DNA of 37,390 nt, taken from the NCBI GenBank assembly GCA_025964685.1, contig JAOPYG010000160.1, positions 1-37,390 of the forward strand, written 5' to 3'. Under the pieces are notes generated by a model, which had not been told where the DNA came from, searched no databases, and saw nothing but the letters and a program-made list of their open reading frames with translations. A program made the position numbers and the translations under genes. Positions 36,753-37,390 of the stretch are shown in pieces. The stretch comes from Actinoallomurus sp. (GTDB lineage: Bacteria; Actinomycetota; Actinomycetes; Streptosporangiales; Streptosporangiaceae). How positions within the stretch are numbered: the first letter of the stretch is position 1; every line of letters starts with the position of its first letter.

Positions 36753-37108
36753 TGGGGGCGCTCGCCCACGACCGGCTCGAGGACGTCGGTGTCCCAGCAC
36801 GTACGGTCGCCGGTGTGGCACGCGGCGCCGACCTGGTCGACCCTGAGCAGTACGGCGTCGCCGTCGCAGTCGAGCGCGACCTCCTTGATCCACTGCTGGT
36901 GGCCGGAGGAGTCGCCCTTCACCCAGTACTCCTGGCGGCTGCGCGACCAGTACGTCGCGCGGCCGGTGGTCAGCGTGCGGTGCAGGGCCTCGTCGTCCAT
37001 CCACGCGAGCATGAGCACCTCACCGGTGTCGTACTGCTGGGCGATGGCGGCGACGAGACCGTCGGAGGTCCGCTTGAGACGATCAGCGATCTTCGGGTCC
37101 AAGGACAT
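36749..37108 (-). CDS. hisI: Phosphoribosyl-AMP cyclohydrolase
   Basis: 119-residue zinc enzyme for the third step of histidine synthesis, opening the purine ring of PR-AMP. The single-domain form (no fused HisE) is as expected in actinobacteria. Motifs: [43 protein letters not shown], metal-binding [15 protein letters not shown] and the Zn cysteines in [11 protein letters not shown]. The ATG at 37108 ([12 protein letters not shown]) matches the usual start of homologues; an in-frame ATG three codons earlier (37117) is possible. The 3-prime end overlaps the Trp-associated membrane protein gene by 4 bp. The other his genes lie outside the window. Confidence 0.95.
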   Translation of the reverse strand: MSLDPKIADRLKRTSDGLVAAIAQQYDTGEVLMLAWMDDEALHRTLTTGRATYWSRSRQEYWVKGDSSGHQQWIKEVALDCDGDAVLLRVDQVGAACHTGDRTCWDTDVLEPVVGERPQ

Positions 37109-37237
37109 GGCATCCATTGTGCCGGTTCACCGCGCCAGAACGTCGCTGGGGTGCGAGAAGACGAGATCACCGCACGGACGAGGTGTCACGGGAGACTTGA
37201 AACTCGAGAAAACAGGCTCTACCGGACAAATAGCGAC

Positions 37238-37274
37238 AAAAATGAAGAGGCCCGTACCGAGAACGGCACGGACC
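37238..37274 (-). terminator. Rho-independent terminator of the cold-shock gene
   Basis: On the minus strand GGTCCGTGCCG (37274-37264) pairs with CGGTACGGGCC (37259-37249), with two G-T pairs, around TTCT; then a T-run at 37242-37238 follows after six bases. It lies 22 bases past the stop at 37297. Confidence 0.75.
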
Positions 37275-37296
37275 CCAACGGGTGGATGTCGGCGAA

Positions 37297-37390
37297 CTAC
37301 AGCGGGCGGACCTGGTCCGCCTGCGGGCCGCGGTCGCCTTGAACGACCTCGAACTCCACACGCTGATTGTCCTCGAGCGAACGGAAGCCG
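37297..37390 (-). CDS. Cold-shock protein, C-terminal end only
   Basis: The last 30 codons of a CspA-family gene, with the rest beyond the right edge. The visible end reads [20 protein letters not shown] and then [10 protein letters not shown], matching the C-terminal strand region of small actinobacterial cold-shock RNA chaperones (about 67 residues), which melt mRNA structure. A good terminator follows at 37238-37274. Which csp paralogue this is cannot be told from the fragment. Confidence 0.9.
   Translation of the reverse strand, partial: GFRSLEDNQRVEFEVVQGDRGPQADQVRPL

Overview
The window is high-GC chromosomal DNA from a Gram-positive actinobacterium. GTG starts are frequent, codons mostly end in G or C, several genes carry a TANNNT box 6-8 nt before the start codon as in leaderless mRNAs, and the tRNA gene has no encoded CCA. 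The gene order is core actinobacterial synteny. From memory it matches the rpsA-polA-liv-ANTAR regulator-pyk-gltDB-lgt-trpABC-hisI block of Streptomyces and, in reduced form, rpsA-polA-pdtaR-pykA-lgt-trpABC-hisI of Mycobacterium tuberculosis. A member of Streptosporangiales/Thermomonosporaceae is a reasonable guess, but the genus cannot be fixed from the sequence alone. I see no prophage, insertion sequence, CRISPR array or biosynthetic cluster.

Layout, left to right. (1) 1-5586, minus strand: rpsA (cut by the left edge) with a good sigma-A-type promoter and a long leader, a membrane-anchored polysaccharide deacetylase, a possible small hypothetical gene, and polA. (2) 5656-6947, plus strand: a PaaI-like thioesterase and a DUF4352-like lipoprotein, separated by a roughly 100-nt element of nested complementary arms that looks like a structured RNA. 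(3) 6991-11919, minus: a complete branched-chain amino acid ABC operon, livK-livH-livM-livG-livF in transcription order, with a strong hairpin between the binding-protein gene and the permease genes. (4) 12191-15386: a PdtaR-type ANTAR response regulator, a divergent tRNA-Leu(CAA), pyruvate kinase and a DJ-1/PfpI-family protein. (5) 15684-18274, plus: a Tat-exported phospholipase C/acid phosphatase family enzyme and a secreted YVTN beta-propeller protein, convergent with yceI. (6) 19086-25131, minus: gltB-gltD, NADPH-type glutamate synthase.

(7) 25309-31585, minus: an envelope-focused stretch. In transcription order it holds a MauE-like membrane protein, a membrane-anchored DsbA-like thioredoxin, lgt with a long acidic tail, a VIT1/CCC1 metal transporter, and three paralogous single-pass membrane proteins of unknown function, each with a cysteine pair spaced exactly 18 residues. 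(8) 31768-37390, minus: hisI, the Trp-associated membrane protein, an atypical winged-helix response regulator, a DUF2752 protein, trpC, a 13-codon Trp-containing mini-ORF overlapping a terminator-like hairpin, then trpB and trpA; a cold-shock protein gene is cut by the right edge. trpE, which normally sits between hisI and trpC here, is absent.

The most interesting leads are the structured element at 6207-6309, the cysteine-paired three-gene family near the DsbA/MauE pair, the possible internal attenuator between trpC and trpB, and the missing trpE next to a degenerate response regulator. The rest is well-known housekeeping content.
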